64,000 bases of DNA from Botrytis cinerea B05.10 (Eukaryota > Ascomycota > Leotiomycetes > Helotiales > Sclerotiniaceae), in assembly GCF_000143535.2 (NCBI RefSeq), contig NC_037316.1, positions 496,001 to 560,000 on the forward strand, in the 5' to 3' direction. The position numbers and the translations under genes are program-made. The notes beneath the pieces are model-generated. The model searched no databases, was not told where the DNA came from, and was given only the letters and a program-made list of their open reading frames with translations. Positions 46,923 to 58,477 of this stretch are shown in pieces (positions within the stretch are counted from its first letter, which is position 1; each line of letters starts with the position of its first letter).

Positions 46923-49900
46923 CTACTTCCTGAACAAATCTTTCAACTCTTCCAATCTCCTAATCGACGCTTCCTTCTTATCTAACCTTCCCTTCTGGGA
47001 ATCCATACTCAAGCTCGCCAGCTTTTGTTTTTTATCTTGAATTTGCAGCATTTTTTCCTCGAAACTTTTATTCATAATAAATCTTACTGTCTGTACCTCT
47101 CTCTTTTGACCCAATCGATGTACACGATCAATGGCTTGAGCTTCCGCTGCAGGATTGAATTGAGGTTCCATAACATAGACCTTATTAGCTGTAGTGAGAT
47201 TGAGGCCGAGACCACCGGCAGCGATGGAAACTAGAATAACAACGATTGATGGATCTTCGCGAAAATTTTCCATGGCCATCGAGCGAGCGATACGAGTCAT
47301 TTTACCATCGAGACGTGTGTAAGGGATATTATTCTCCTGCAAAGCGAGTTGAATAAGGTCAAGGTGAGTTGTCCAACCAGAAAATACAACGCTTTTGATT
47401 GGTGGCTCGTTCGGTCTTGCTTGTGATTCCTTTCTGGATGCTAGAAGATCATGAATAAGAGCTATTGTCTTGGTATGAGGTCCACCATAATTCGATAAAT
47501 CCTTGCCCGCTTTTGCCGATTCCTTGGTCTTCAATCGGGATTCTTCTTCCTTATCTACTTCCTCTTGTTTGAGAGAAAAGAACATAGACGGGGAAATTTG
47601 TTGGTGGCAAGTAGGACATCCGACTAAAGAACCACCAACAGCCAACTCTTCCAATTGAGATTTGTAAGCACCAATACACAAGCCACAAATGATGTGGAAA
47701 CATGGTGTCATGTAACCAATAACTTCTTCCTTAGATTCGCCATCAGAATCAACAACATCCTGAGGACCAATCTTCCGATTGCATGTCAAGCAACTGTCTG
47801 TACCCGTATCTCTCATCAACTTATACATTTCATAAGCCTGCTTGGGCGTCATTCCATCATGATCTTCGTATTCTTCACTATCAAGATCGATAGCAGAGTC
47901 CTTACTTAGACCGTTCATGATTTTCAAGTCCTCGGCACTCAACAAATCTTTGCCATGAGCGCAGACTTGACGAAGACGCAATATTGATTGCAAAATATGA
48001 TGAAAGGTTTTACCTCCCAATGCGCTTTCTCCCTGAGAAGTAATAACTTTAAGCCTATCTGTTGCATTTTTCTCAAAGATATCATAAACCATACGTTCTT
48101 CATCACTGAAATCTAGCCTAGCAATCTGATCATGACGCTTAGGAAGGTCGATTTTGTCTTTAAGTCGACGAAGAGTAATGCTGTCAACTAACAATCGAAG
48201 TTTGGGAATGATTTCAGGATCGCAAATTTTGAAAGGGGATAGTATATGTTGGGCAAACCCACTTCCGTTGAACGGTTTGACGCGAAGGAAATTCATCAAT
48301 GCACCCAAGTCCTCAAGTCGATTCTGAACTGGTGTACCTGTGCATGCCCATCGACGCTGTGCTGAAAGCCTACAAATAGCCTTGAATTGCAAAGTTGATT
48401 GTTCCCGGATCATATGAGCTTCATCGAGTACAATTCGAAACCAATTCATCTCCTCGAGAGGATATTTACCATCTTTCTTCTTGTTCCGGTTATTGCATTC
48501 GCTAGCCACAGAACCATATGTAGTAATGACCATATCATATTCTGACAGTTTCGTAACATCCTTGATGCGATTAGCGCCATGATAGATGTAATACTTCAAA
48601 GCATCGGATTTGATATGTGCCCTGATCTGATCTTCCCAATTAGAAATGACACTGAGCGGAGCAACTAGAAGGGTAGTTTTGCAGTTCAAAGCGAGAGTTG
48701 CAGGTTCGAACTTGGGCTGAGAGGCAGCCTTGCCTGATTTGAGAACTGGCTGCTCTCTCTGATCGGATTGTGATGGTCTTTGCTTCGCCCACTCTTTTGA
48801 ATCATCCAGCGTTGTAGCTACCAAGGAGAGAATGCTAAGAGTTTTGCCAAGTCCCATCATATCGGCAAGAATTCCACCAAGTACCTGTGGTGGACTTTTG
48901 CGTTCCTCATCACCGGTGATGACATTATAATATATCTTCTGGCCATTGTTCCCATGTCTAAGTTTCCACAAATCGCATTTGTCATTCATCTCATAATTTC
49001 GCTCCTTTTCTCTATTCATCATGAAGTATAGACCCTGTTTCTGATGTTTGAGCAGCTCCGTAGTAATTAAAGAACTTGGCTCCATCTCTGGTAAATTCTC
49101 AGATCTCGGCAATGAGTCAAAAACTCCCAAAACGTCATTTCGGATTTCTTCCGTTGTCCGAACAGGGGCTTGAGAACGAGATGCGTAAGACGAGTATGTA
49201 CTAGATGTGGGCTGCAAGGCCCTTGAAGGTTTTTCTATAGCATGGGGATTGTGCAATGGAATGCCGGCTTCTACAGAAAGTGGGGTTCGTAACCACAATT
49301 GCTTGTGAGAGAGGTGACGACCAATTTGAAGAGCGTGCTTTTTTGGACCGTAAAGATTCAAATCCAGATTGTAACGAACAGAGCATGGGGAACCCACTGG
49401 CTGATCATCAGGCGCCTTCCTTCTTGTAAGAATACGGGCAGCTGTTCTGACACCCATTTTTGGGGAGTCGAGAATAGGAGCGAGTCCAATTGCAGTGTTC
49501 ACATCGACGCAGCCAATAATTTCGCGAGTACAATCGAGAGCGTGAATATTATTTGTCTTATCCCCTTCCTTCCTTCGCAAGACAATCTTTATCTGCGGCC
49601 AGTTTTCAGGTATAAGTGATTGGGCTCCAGGTTTTGGGGTTGGTACTCGATGAGCGTTGAGTTGAGATCCTTCAATACGTCCGTAGCAAACTTCCCTATC
49701 CTGTTCATTCCCGACAACTACAACATCATCGTCATCCACTAAAGATAAGTCGAGTACTTGTTTGGTACAGCCATCCTTCGAGCCTTCAACCCTCCTGTTT
49801 TTCACATATTGTCCATATGCACCTCCACTAGAACTTCCATTAAATTGTGCTCTGCTTCCCTCTCCGGTCAAGTCTTCTACTCTTCGGCGTTTTTGAGGTA

Positions 49901-50453
49901 CCATGTCGCGATCAGTAATATTATGCATTCGATCCACGAAACTTCCCATGCCTGGCATTTGCCCACTTGGGTTCGCGTATGATGCAAAGCCATTCTGCCC
50001 ATTCGAGTACGAGTTCACGTTATAATTCGGGTTCGCGGGAGGTGACGGCGTATACGATCCGCCGGGCGCGTCGAACTGAAATAAAGGCTGGGGAGCAGGT
50101 GCTGCCGGTGTAAATTTTGGTTGGGGATGAGGTGATAAACTGGGCGAGGGTCGTGAGTTTTGATTAATGCTTCGAGGATTTAGCAGTTGCGCGGGACTCC
50201 AATTTTGGGCATTTGCGGCATGACCGTTCGAAAGTGGTATACCAGGATTGTTCTCATTTTGATTCGGTCTCGATCTTGGAGGGTTTTGGCCTTGTGCGAC
50301 AGAGAAATTGTAAGTAACAGGTTTATCAAAATCGGTAGGGTAATTTGGGCGTAGGTCTGAACTTCCAGATAGTTTGCCTTGGTGTGAATGCAGGGACTCT
50401 CCGTTTGCGAGGGTTGGGAAATTACCAGAGAAGTTGTTATTCATTGAGGCCAT
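46923..50453 (-). CDS. HIRAN-like/SNF2/RING DNA-dependent ATPase (Rad5/Rad16/HLTF group)
   Basis: One uninterrupted frame of 1176 residues. Residues 1-180 are asparagine/proline-rich and disordered. About 286-400 (IKIVLRRKEG, EIIGCVDVNTAIGLAPILDS) resembles a HIRAN domain, a single-strand end binder. The SNF2 ATPase starts near 470. Motif I is GGILADMMGLGKTLS (about 525-538) and motif II is DEAHMIREQ (about 672). A RING finger is inserted between the two lobes (CLTCNRKIGPQDVV, TPCFHIICGLC, VGCPTCHQQ at about 885-950). The C-terminal lobe has VVFSGWTTHLDLI, LVSIAAGGLGLNLT and QAIDRVHRLGQKREVQ. This domain order marks the Rad5/Rad16/HLTF group, which act in post-replication repair or chromatin remodelling as ATPase plus ubiquitin ligase. 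I do not assign a specific ortholog. All key motifs are intact. Confidence 0.95.
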   Translation of the reverse strand: MASMNNNFSGNFPTLANGESLHSHQGKLSGSSDLRPNYPTDFDKPVTYNFSVAQGQNPPRSRPNQNENNPGIPLSNGHAANAQNWSPAQLLNPRSINQNSRPSPSLSPHPQPKFTPAAPAPQPLFQFDAPGGSYTPSPPANPNYNVNSYSNGQNGFASYANPSGQMPGMGSFVDRMHNITDRDMVPQKRRRVEDLTGEGSRAQFNGSSSGGAYGQYVKNRRVEGSKDGCTKQVLDLSLVDDDDVVVVGNEQDREVCYGRIEGSQLNAHRVPTPKPGAQSLIPENWPQIKIVLRRKEGDKTNNIHALDCTREIIGCVDVNTAIGLAPILDSPKMGVRTAARILTRRKAPDDQPVGSPCSVRYNLDLNLYGPKKHALQIGRHLSHKQLWLRTPLSVEAGIPLHNPHAIEKPSRALQPTSSTYSSYASRSQAPVRTTEEIRNDVLGVFDSLPRSENLPEMEPSSLITTELLKHQKQGLYFMMNREKERNYEMNDKCDLWKLRHGNNGQKIYYNVITGDEERKSPPQVLGGILADMMGLGKTLSILSLVATTLDDSKEWAKQRPSQSDQREQPVLKSGKAASQPKFEPATLALNCKTTLLVAPLSVISNWEDQIRAHIKSDALKYYIYHGANRIKDVTKLSEYDMVITTYGSVASECNNRNKKKDGKYPLEEMNWFRIVLDEAHMIREQSTLQFKAICRLSAQRRWACTGTPVQNRLEDLGALMNFLRVKPFNGSGFAQHILSPFKICDPEIIPKLRLLVDSITLRRLKDKIDLPKRHDQIARLDFSDEERMVYDIFEKNATDRLKVITSQGESALGGKTFHHILQSILRLRQVCAHGKDLLSAEDLKIMNGLSKDSAIDLDSEEYEDHDGMTPKQAYEMYKLMRDTGTDSCLTCNRKIGPQDVVDSDGESKEEVIGYMTPCFHIICGLCIGAYKSQLEELAVGGSLVGCPTCHQQISPSMFFSLKQEEVDKEEESRLKTKESAKAGKDLSNYGGPHTKTIALIHDLLASRKESQARPNEPPIKSVVFSGWTTHLDLIQLALQENNIPYTRLDGKMTRIARSMAMENFREDPSIVVILVSIAAGGLGLNLTTANKVYVMEPQFNPAAEAQAIDRVHRLGQKREVQTVRFIMNKSFEEKMLQIQDKKQKLASLSMDSQKGRLDKKEASIRRLEELKDLFRK

Positions 50454-51685
50454 AGTTCTCCTTTATGGTAGATAACCTTGAATATTCGTCACGGCCGCAT
50501 GCATCAAGCTGTGTGTCGTATGTACTGTGTGGGTGTATGGTTATGATGTGGTTGTAGTGGTAGTGGTTGTGGTGGTCGAGCCGATAAATTCACAGGAGGG
50601 GCAATATTTGTCACTAGGGAGGATTGTGCAAAAGTAAGTAGGAAAAAGAAAAAGTAGATGAGACTAAAATCATCGGAATGTGATCATTCTGTTTGATCTT
50701 CGTACATTCACTAGATAAGTGTTGTCTATAAGTGAGTCTTGAGAGGTTCGTGAGTTTCGTGAGTTTCGTGAGTTTCGTGAGTTTCGTGAGCTTCGTGAAT
50801 ATTTATAGAAATTCTTATGTGTGAATGAGTAATGAATGAATGAATTTATATCGTATACGAAGAAGGTAGATACGGAGGAGAGCAGATGTATGGATATGTA
50901 CGGAGTAGGAGTAGGGGTGTGGGAAAGAGTGGAGGCACAGCGATAGATGCAATAGAAAATTTCCGCACGTCTTTGAGATACCTAGTACGGTGGTAGGCGA
51001 TTAGTAAGCAATGGCATATCATTTTCAACTTCCTCAAGTGATTTGCCTAGATAAATATCTATTACAAAGATAAATACCTATCTATGCAACCTTCATCCAT
51101 ACACGACTTTATGCCATAAAGCAGGCTCGAGATGTTTCGGCCGCTACCTCAGTGCATTCGACGAGCTCAGCACGCACTAATATCATCGTTCACGTGAACA
51201 TCCTGATCCCTCCCCGTTTTGCATTCCCATCCCCATTCGTTGCATATTCCCATTCTCAAACCACTGTTATGATCAAAAAAGACCAACCATGGCTGTATTC
51301 AAGTCATTTACATAATATAATAGGCATCACATTTCGCGTTTCTTCTGCAGATCACGTGGTGCTCCCAGCCTCCGATGACTCGGTCGCTTAGTTGTCAGTC
51401 ATTAAGAGCGAGTGTCGCGTGTAATCAATTATCCCTTTACTTAGAACTGTATCAAGTCAAAATCAAACGTCTAGAGATTATACTGTTTAGAATTTACTCG
51501 TCGAGCTGATTATATGATGTGAAAGTTATTATTCTAGCTCAACTCCGAGGTCTCCATGGAGTTGTACATGCTAGGGAACACTCGCTTACCAACTGGGAAC
51601 CAGTCGGCATTAACAAAAGCCGACAAACCATCAAAGGTTGGATTTTAATACTAGTGGCGCGGGTAGCGTTTGTAACCTCAGAACT
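50454..51685. other. intergenic region with a 9-bp repeat
   Basis: Holds the upstream region of the helicase gene and the 3' flank of the STAND-like gene. The TGAGTTTCG repeat lies at 50748-50797. No exon is supported. Confidence 0.6.
50748..50797. repeat. 9-bp TGAGTTTCG repeat, about five copies
   Basis: Perfect copies, with the last degenerate (TGAGCTTCG), 300 bases upstream of the helicase start codon. Confidence 0.85.
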
Positions 51686-53871
51686 TCAATAATACCTTTC
51701 TGAAAATTCGTTGCCAAATTCTCTTTCGAATCGCGATGAGCTGAATTCGATACCTGTTCTTTCCCCTGGAGTCAAATTCAAAAAACAATCACCCCTTATA
51801 TATTTGCTAAGCTCTGTACTTGAAGAGCAAGATATGAGCAGCTTGAAGGTCGCTCGCATATCGGTCGCCTCTCGAAGCTCTAAACAAGACTCCACCACCA
51901 GCTGCATATCTTCGAAATGAGGGCCATGATGATCACAGTAAAAATCAATACCATCAATGATACAAAACAAGGTTACTTCTCTATCCAAATGTTGCACGAG
52001 AGTCTTGAAAAGCCATCGGAGCGCTTCAAGATTGTTTGCCTTAATCTGCTCGATGTCGCCAAGGCTTAGGAATTTCAAATCGAATTGATTTTGTGAAAGT
52101 AACTGCGCGAGAAAGCTCTTGATCATTGAAGCACCTCCGGAATAGGGATCATAATGTGTTGATCGTGTATGAGATCCGCAGAAGAAGAAGACGGTACGGA
52201 AGCGGTCCATACTGATCAAATTCTTGATCAACAGGGAGCAGAAGAGAGTTAGAGGGGATGTCGCCTCAGATGATCTATTCCCATGGATGAGAAGCTCTCT
52301 AGATACTGGGTTGACTAGCCATTGTCTAAACTGTGAAGATTTTGTAATAATTTCGGGTAACTCCTGGCCTGCTAGTTCAAACTGGTGCTTAGATCTCAAA
52401 GCGTGCGCTAGATCTTGGTTGGTTTGTTCGACATAGCTTTCTGGCGCACCACTCATCGGGGGTACATCAAGCAGCCTTTGCAACTCTCCTTGGGAGATAT
52501 GGGGTTCTTGGGGCAATGGCAGCCCTTGTTGGGGAGGTGGTGTAATAGCACGAAAGAAATTGTTCTCCACTCGAAGATACATGTTTTCGTCTAGAATATG
52601 TCAGCTTTCTTCAAGTAGATACTAATATCACAACAAGGTCTCTTACATCTCAAAGCTTCTTCTTGGGCATATCTTCTTTTTAGATTGTTTTCAAAGTCCA
52701 GGAACATTTCCTTCAATATTGTAGGTAGCTCGGAAACTTCATCGTGAACTTGAATGTTTCAGGTCAGAACGGAAAGTTAAGTTTGATCTATAAAGCTTTG
52801 TTATACGTGCCATACCTTGTTGGATACCATTATTTGCATCAATCACGCCAGTGTGTGTCTCGTGATTTTCCTTGAAATTGGCTTTTTCGGCTTCAAGATG
52901 AAGACGGTTTCCGTGTGTGGTAATATCTTTGAGGCTCGCTGTGATTGATTTTTTGTAATCTTCGCCATTCCAAAGCGCCTCCGATGCTTTAAATGCTGTA
53001 TAACTTGTCACATTAGTCACTCATTCACGATGAATGAGGGGGGACGAGGATAGAGAACTTAGTGACTCTACCTGTGTGTTGAAGATAATAACCAATCACC
53101 TCTTCAATTGCTTTCAAGATGGCAACCCCCAAGGATATAGCTGCCTTCGATACTTCCGGAAATCCATGATAAATTGAAAAATAGGTCTCAATGTCCTCAA
53201 AAGAGTCACGAAAACTATCCAGTGATTTCAGGAGCTCTTCCCGAACAGTGTTGGACGCTTTCATAGCCTAAAACGATCACTGTGAATGTGTTCCCCAAAC
53301 TATTGGTGGAGAGAGAACTCACATCAAATATCACGTTCAGCACAATGATCACGGGCGATGTATAAGTATTGCTCGGGATTAATGGGACAAGTTTCTTGAC
53401 TTTAGTCGAGTGGGCATTAAGTTTCCCCGCAAATTTCTTTACTTTTCCAGCGGCTCCGGGTCGAGCATCACCTCTGGCATCTTGAGCTGCAATGATTATT
53501 CGCAGTACTCCATCCCAATCTGTTTGGCTTCGAATAGTGTATTTCGTGTTGCATCTCCCCTTCGGTTCTTTGTCGTATTCTTTTCTAAAATTCGTCATCA
53601 TTTCTGGAAACAAAGCTTGATGTGATCCACTATGCTGAGGCTCTGTTTTCCCAACATTTTTCAATTGAGTGCGCATTGGATGGCTAAGATCACCGGGTGT
53701 TGACATCGATTTGGTATAAATTTTGTCGGCATAAAAATTACCGCTTATTGGATCGAAATGGGAAGGTGGATTCTTAAAAGCTGGATGGTACTGAGACAGT
53801 CGATTATCAATGAAATCGACTGAAAGAGGCTGCAGTCGCAGTGAAGGAATTCTGTTCTTGTCGTTTGCCAT
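51686..53871 (-). CDS. fungal STAND-like protein: DUF7708-type N-terminus plus NACHT-like module with unusual P-loop
   Basis: Five exons, 53871-53323, 53267-53072, 52995-52816, 52748-52647 and 52590-51686, join in frame to 643 residues, so the gene looks intact. About 75-250 is the helical N-terminal domain typical of fungal proteins with DUF7708 (DWDGVLRIIIAAQDARGDAR, TYTSPVIIVLNVIFDAMKAS, ETYFSIYHGFPEVSKAAI). A charged linker follows, then the NTPase-like part from about 435. In place of a canonical Walker A (GxxxxGKS/T) it has LLIHGNRSSEATSPLTLFC. It later has a Walker B-like strand LFCIIDGIDFYCD (about 547-558) and a sensor-like KLLISCSSSTELSKYI. Related fungal families carry the same GN...SPL change. 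No ankyrin, WD40 or TPR repeats follow, so the sensor end is short or absent. Such proteins are candidates for fungal innate-immune or heterokaryon-type functions, but nothing here proves it. It is head to head with a broken AAA gene. Confidence 0.82.
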
Positions 53872-54157
53872 CGCGCGCTAACTATTAATCATCTTCAAGG
53901 ATAAGATATCCTGTTGAAGAAGTTGCAATATTTGAGTGAAACCAAGTAGGACACACGCAATTTCAGTCAGCTGCAGAATATTGTTTGCATGTGAGATGTG
54001 TGAAGGCACCACCTTACAATAAGCAGTCAGTACCAATCATATCAGCCAGGTTGCTGGAATTGTTGTGCGAGGCGACAAACGATGCTAAGTATTGGCTAGA
54101 TAAGGGAGGGTATCTTCACCGGGTAAATATCTAGAAAGCAGCTCTTGCCAAAAGGTT

Positions 54158-56579
54158 GTGTTTAGTGATATTTGGCATCTCTTTAAACCTGGAGATGAAA
54201 TTATGGAGGGGAAACTTCCGCAAGCCTACCGAGTTATCAGCGTTAATTCTAAGAAGCATAGATTCAAACGACAATCACGGTGGGTAAGTGATGCCAAAGT
54301 AGCTATCGATTATGGTCCTGTCACTGTCCACTGTGTCTGCATAGATTACGATGGCAAACTCCTTGGCCCAGTTTCGAAGCATTTCACAATACAGGAGTAT
54401 GAAGGAGAACAGAATGTTACCTCACTGCCAGTCTATCCACTTCGTTTCTATAAAGAGATGAACCGTGAAGTGCTGGTCGATAGAGGCAAGCTCTTTCTTG
54501 AAACAGCAGGTGTGAAACACATGCACTGTACAGGACTCACTCTTGACACACGAGACGAAGTTGACAGTCAGGTAATGATTGATTTCGAAGAAGCTCTACT
54601 TCAGCACCAAAGTTGGGTACCCTCTATCGAAAATTTAGCAAACGCTGCTCCAGACTCAGAAGTGGAAAATGAGGAAGAAGGTGTCAACAATTGTGATTCA
54701 ATTTGTTGCAAATCAGAGATATGCCGCAATGATTCATGTGTTGATCGTAATCGCAAAAAAAGTTTCATTGGAAGTCAGTATTCCACTGTCAGTTGGAGGT
54801 ATTCATCTTTAACACTTGTCCCACGAAGCCTACAAGAGGCTCGAGGTGACAATTTTCCAAGTCAAGACGAGTTGTTAATCATGTCATACCGTGTGTTTGG
54901 CTTTATTTTACGTAGTCGAAAATGGGGTATGGGGGTTTTTTTGTCTCTACCTCTATTCGTTCAAGTACAATCAGCATAGAGCTAGACTAATTAGCATGCA
55001 GCAAAGTTGAATCTTGGAGATATTACCGAGGTAAGGCGAGTTGACGACAAGAATGGCTTTGATCAATTGGTATTACCCAAGGGCCATAAGGATATGGTGA
55101 AGTGTCTAATCAGACAACATTTCAGAGAGAAAGAGTCGAAGTTGGCAGATAAGGATGAAATGGATATCGTGCGTGGGAAAGGTATGAGCCCTGAGTCATG
55201 TGCGAAGTGTATTGTATCTAACGCAATGCTGTTAAGGTAAAGGATTGATCATGCTCTTGCATGGAGCACCTGGGGTGGGAAAAACTTCCACTGCAGGTAT
55301 GCCAATCTCTACTCCACCGGTATTCAAATAGAGAAATCATACTAATAACAGTCTTCCTATAGAATGCGCAATGCTCTTGTAGCGGGTACGTTATATCGTG
55401 AAATAAATCTCCTTGGAAGGATTATATTCTAAAATATGAATAGTTTTTCTGCGTGTTTTGGAGTACTACGCAGGCATACTTTTCCTCACCACAAATCGGG
55501 TTGGTGCTTTTGACGAGGCCTTCACGTCCAGGATTCACGTCAGTCTCTACTATCCACAACTTAATTGGAATTCCACCCTGGAGATATTCAAAATGAATAT
55601 GCAACGGGTGAAAGACAGATTTGTGAAAAGAAACAGAGATTTTGAGATCGACGGGACATCTATTGGTGCTTTTGCAAAGAGTTATTTTGATGGAAACAGG
55701 GAAGGGAGATGGAATGGGCGTCAAATTCGCAATGCATTCCAAACGGCACTCGCTCTTGCCGAATACGATGCTCAAGGAGACGGTGATGCTATAAGTCTCA
55801 CTGACAACACCAACAAAAAAGTGATTTTAAAGGGAAGCCATTTCGAAATAGTGTCAGAAGCGTACCTTGGATTTGCTAATTACCTGAAAGAAGTAAATCA
55901 TGGGGTTGGTGTGGCCAAGAGAGCTCTTGATAGGAGTTATCGAGACGATGATTTTGGAGAGCCCAAGAGTGCAAGTTGGAGTCGTCTTGAGGAACGGAGA
56001 GGGGGTATTTCGCCAACACCATCCGTAACATCAAATCAACGCCATCTACCCGATCACAATTTCCAGGATGATTACCGTCAACAGTTTTCTAGAATGACGC
56101 GGTCAGGTGTACCAGTTAGCAACTATGATCAGTCATATCACGGTAATCATTACCAAGATCCAGGCTTGAACTCGAATTTTCTGAACAGCGGAGATGGACG
56201 ACAATCTCGGGCAACGGGGCCAAACCGTGGTAACAACTTCCCTCAAGACACTCAAAGTTTCCGAGAAGACTCCAGCGATGTGAGAGATCTTGGTCGGAAC
56301 TATACAACCTCGAGTGAGCGTGGAATGAGGACAGCTGCAGCTCAACACCCCAGTCAACTTCGTCAAGGCTCACAAGCCTGGTCTACATCTGACAGAATGG
56401 AGAGAAATAATAGCTCCAACTATGCAAGCTATCCTTCGGGTCCAAACACGTTTGGAATGGAAAAAAGAGGCTTCTATACTGAGGATGAATATGACAACCA
56501 ATCGGAGCTTCCTAGTATGGGGGTAGAGGAACAGAGAACGAACTCTGGAGGGTTTCAAAACACAACTAGTCAAGGCTAA
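54158..56579 (+). pseudogene. broken AAA-ATPase gene (DUF7025 type), 5' part and Walker B segment lost
   Basis: Exons 54158-54926, 55002-55181, 55237-55296 and 55363-55382 can be joined. They encode DUF7025-like sequence (FSDIWHLFKPGDEIMEGK, FTIQEYEGEQNVTSLPVYP, DEVDSQVMIDFEEA), then an AAA beginning (GLIMLLHGAPGVGKTSTA) and a stop soon after, at AECAMLL. From about 55446 the frame opens again with FLRVLEYYAGILFLTTNRVG, then FDEAFTSRIHVSLYYP. This is the part of the AAA module after Walker B, and it ends in a Q/S/G-rich tail at 56579. The 60 or so residues that should hold the DEAD-type Walker B are replaced by about 65 unrelated bases. No intron in the right phase joins the parts. No in-frame ATG precedes 54158 and a stop lies upstream, so N-terminal exons are also missing. 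Together these argue for a decayed gene. Confidence 0.8.
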
Positions 56580-58477
56580 GATGATTGGATTGCATAACCT
56601 TACCACTACACTCTCTCGCCCGCTTACTTTATAAAGCAACAGAAATATAATCTACCTTCTTCTTTAAACCCCAAAAAATCGTCATGTAACTACACTAGTG
56701 AAACGAGCTCCTCTTCACTATAAACACCCCTCTACACCATTTCCTAATTGTAAGTATTTGAGTTGCATTTAGCAACCCATTCAGTATGGCTTGCTGCTAA
56801 CCCAAATATAAACAATATCCTGCTTATGCTAGTCTGACTATCAGATGCTTCAGGAGATACGACTGATACGAGTAGTCCGAGTCCGAGTTCATTCCAATTT
56901 ATACGTGCGTTTGAGTCTCTCTATGGTCAAAGATATACCAAGTTCAAGTTTAGGTTCATCGATAATAACGAATGGATCAAGCTTTTTCTAAATCTGGAGA
57001 GAGAATCATATCTGAAATCCAAATGCTTTGGGAACGATAGGATTAGGGATATCCTCAGAGTTTGACTTCGGCGCAAAGAATCTTGCACAAAGTCAAATAC
57101 TCTACTCTTACTCAACCTCAACAAGATTTGGGATACTTTCAACTATCCCCAATCGTCAGCCCATCATCATCGCTAGACTATCACGAGTATTTATGATGTG
57201 CGTTATGTCGAATTAGGGAGGTACTATACAACCGCTTATACATTTACTCAGGTGAAAATAGAGCATGCCCCCCTTTCCAATCTCATCTGCCCTTCCCTCG
57301 GTTAATAAAATACAAGTAAGTTGCTATTACAACAGCTAAAAGCCCATTAAATCCAAGGTAATGAACCGAGAATACAAATATAGAGGAAATGCCGGAGTAA
57401 AACTTACGATACATAATAAGCCCCAATATTCAAATAAATGCGTGTTCTTGTAAAGACATTCAAAAGCAGTAGCTAGCTCGCTTAAATATTGTTACTTGAT
57501 GCAGCATTATAAGTTACTTTGATATTTTCCCTCTTCCCTTCACATCACATCACATCAAATCAGTAACGAATTAATAATAACTCATGAGCCATCTATCTAC
57601 TACCCACCAGGCCTACTATCAATCAATACCCCTTAAATTACAAACAGCACATCAACACAACCAGCCATCTTCAATTCTTCTTCCCTTTCCCTTTCCACAC
57701 AAACACCCAACACCCAACAAACATCTTCCAAGTTTCAAGTTTCAAGACTGGATTAATTCCCAGACACATGCCTACCGACCGACCACCTATCTACCCAGAT
57801 AATCCCACCATCTCACCATCCCACCATCCCACCACTCCCAACCCAATAAACCCACAAACTCAAACTCGAACTCGGACAAACTCAAAAGCACAGGCAAAGA
57901 CACACACACAAGCAAAGAACACACCCTTTTTCAAGAGAACCCCCATAAACGCAAATTTCATGCACAAATCTCCATTCCTATCCCATACCCAATCGAGAAG
58001 GACAGATACAAACAAACATGGCCGCTTAATACGTGTAAATAGGTAATTAGTAAAACAAAAGCTACCCACCTGATCAGGACGGGCTTCACATTTCAGCCAG
58101 CCCAATTATCTTACAGGTATAGTGACGGAGTATCGATACGAATCACAACCAAATCCAATAAAATTTTCATACAAACCTTTAGATAAGTACTCGCCAATCA
58201 AAGACGAGGGGAGAAAGAAAAAGAGTAATACAATAAATAATCTTCAAGTTTCAAATATAATTTAATTCATTGTAAGCGAACGGCATAGAAACCAATTTCA
58301 TAAAAAATCATGCTAGCTAGCCCCTTTGTCCCATATGATTACTGCCCCAGAAGATTTCTATCTTGAGACTATTTTGACGCCCATTTGCAAAAAAATAAAT
58401 CATGCGCCGCCTTCCGAGAGATAATATACATATTCGTACTCATTTGTTCCTTTGCGGATCATCATTCCTTTTCCCCA
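56580..58477. other. intergenic region, about 1.9 kb
   Basis: Between the AAA relic and the LSB6 3' end. Short CACATCACATC-like and CAAACTC-like low-complexity runs lie near 57540-57560 and 57850-57900. No coding exon is supported. Confidence 0.55.
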
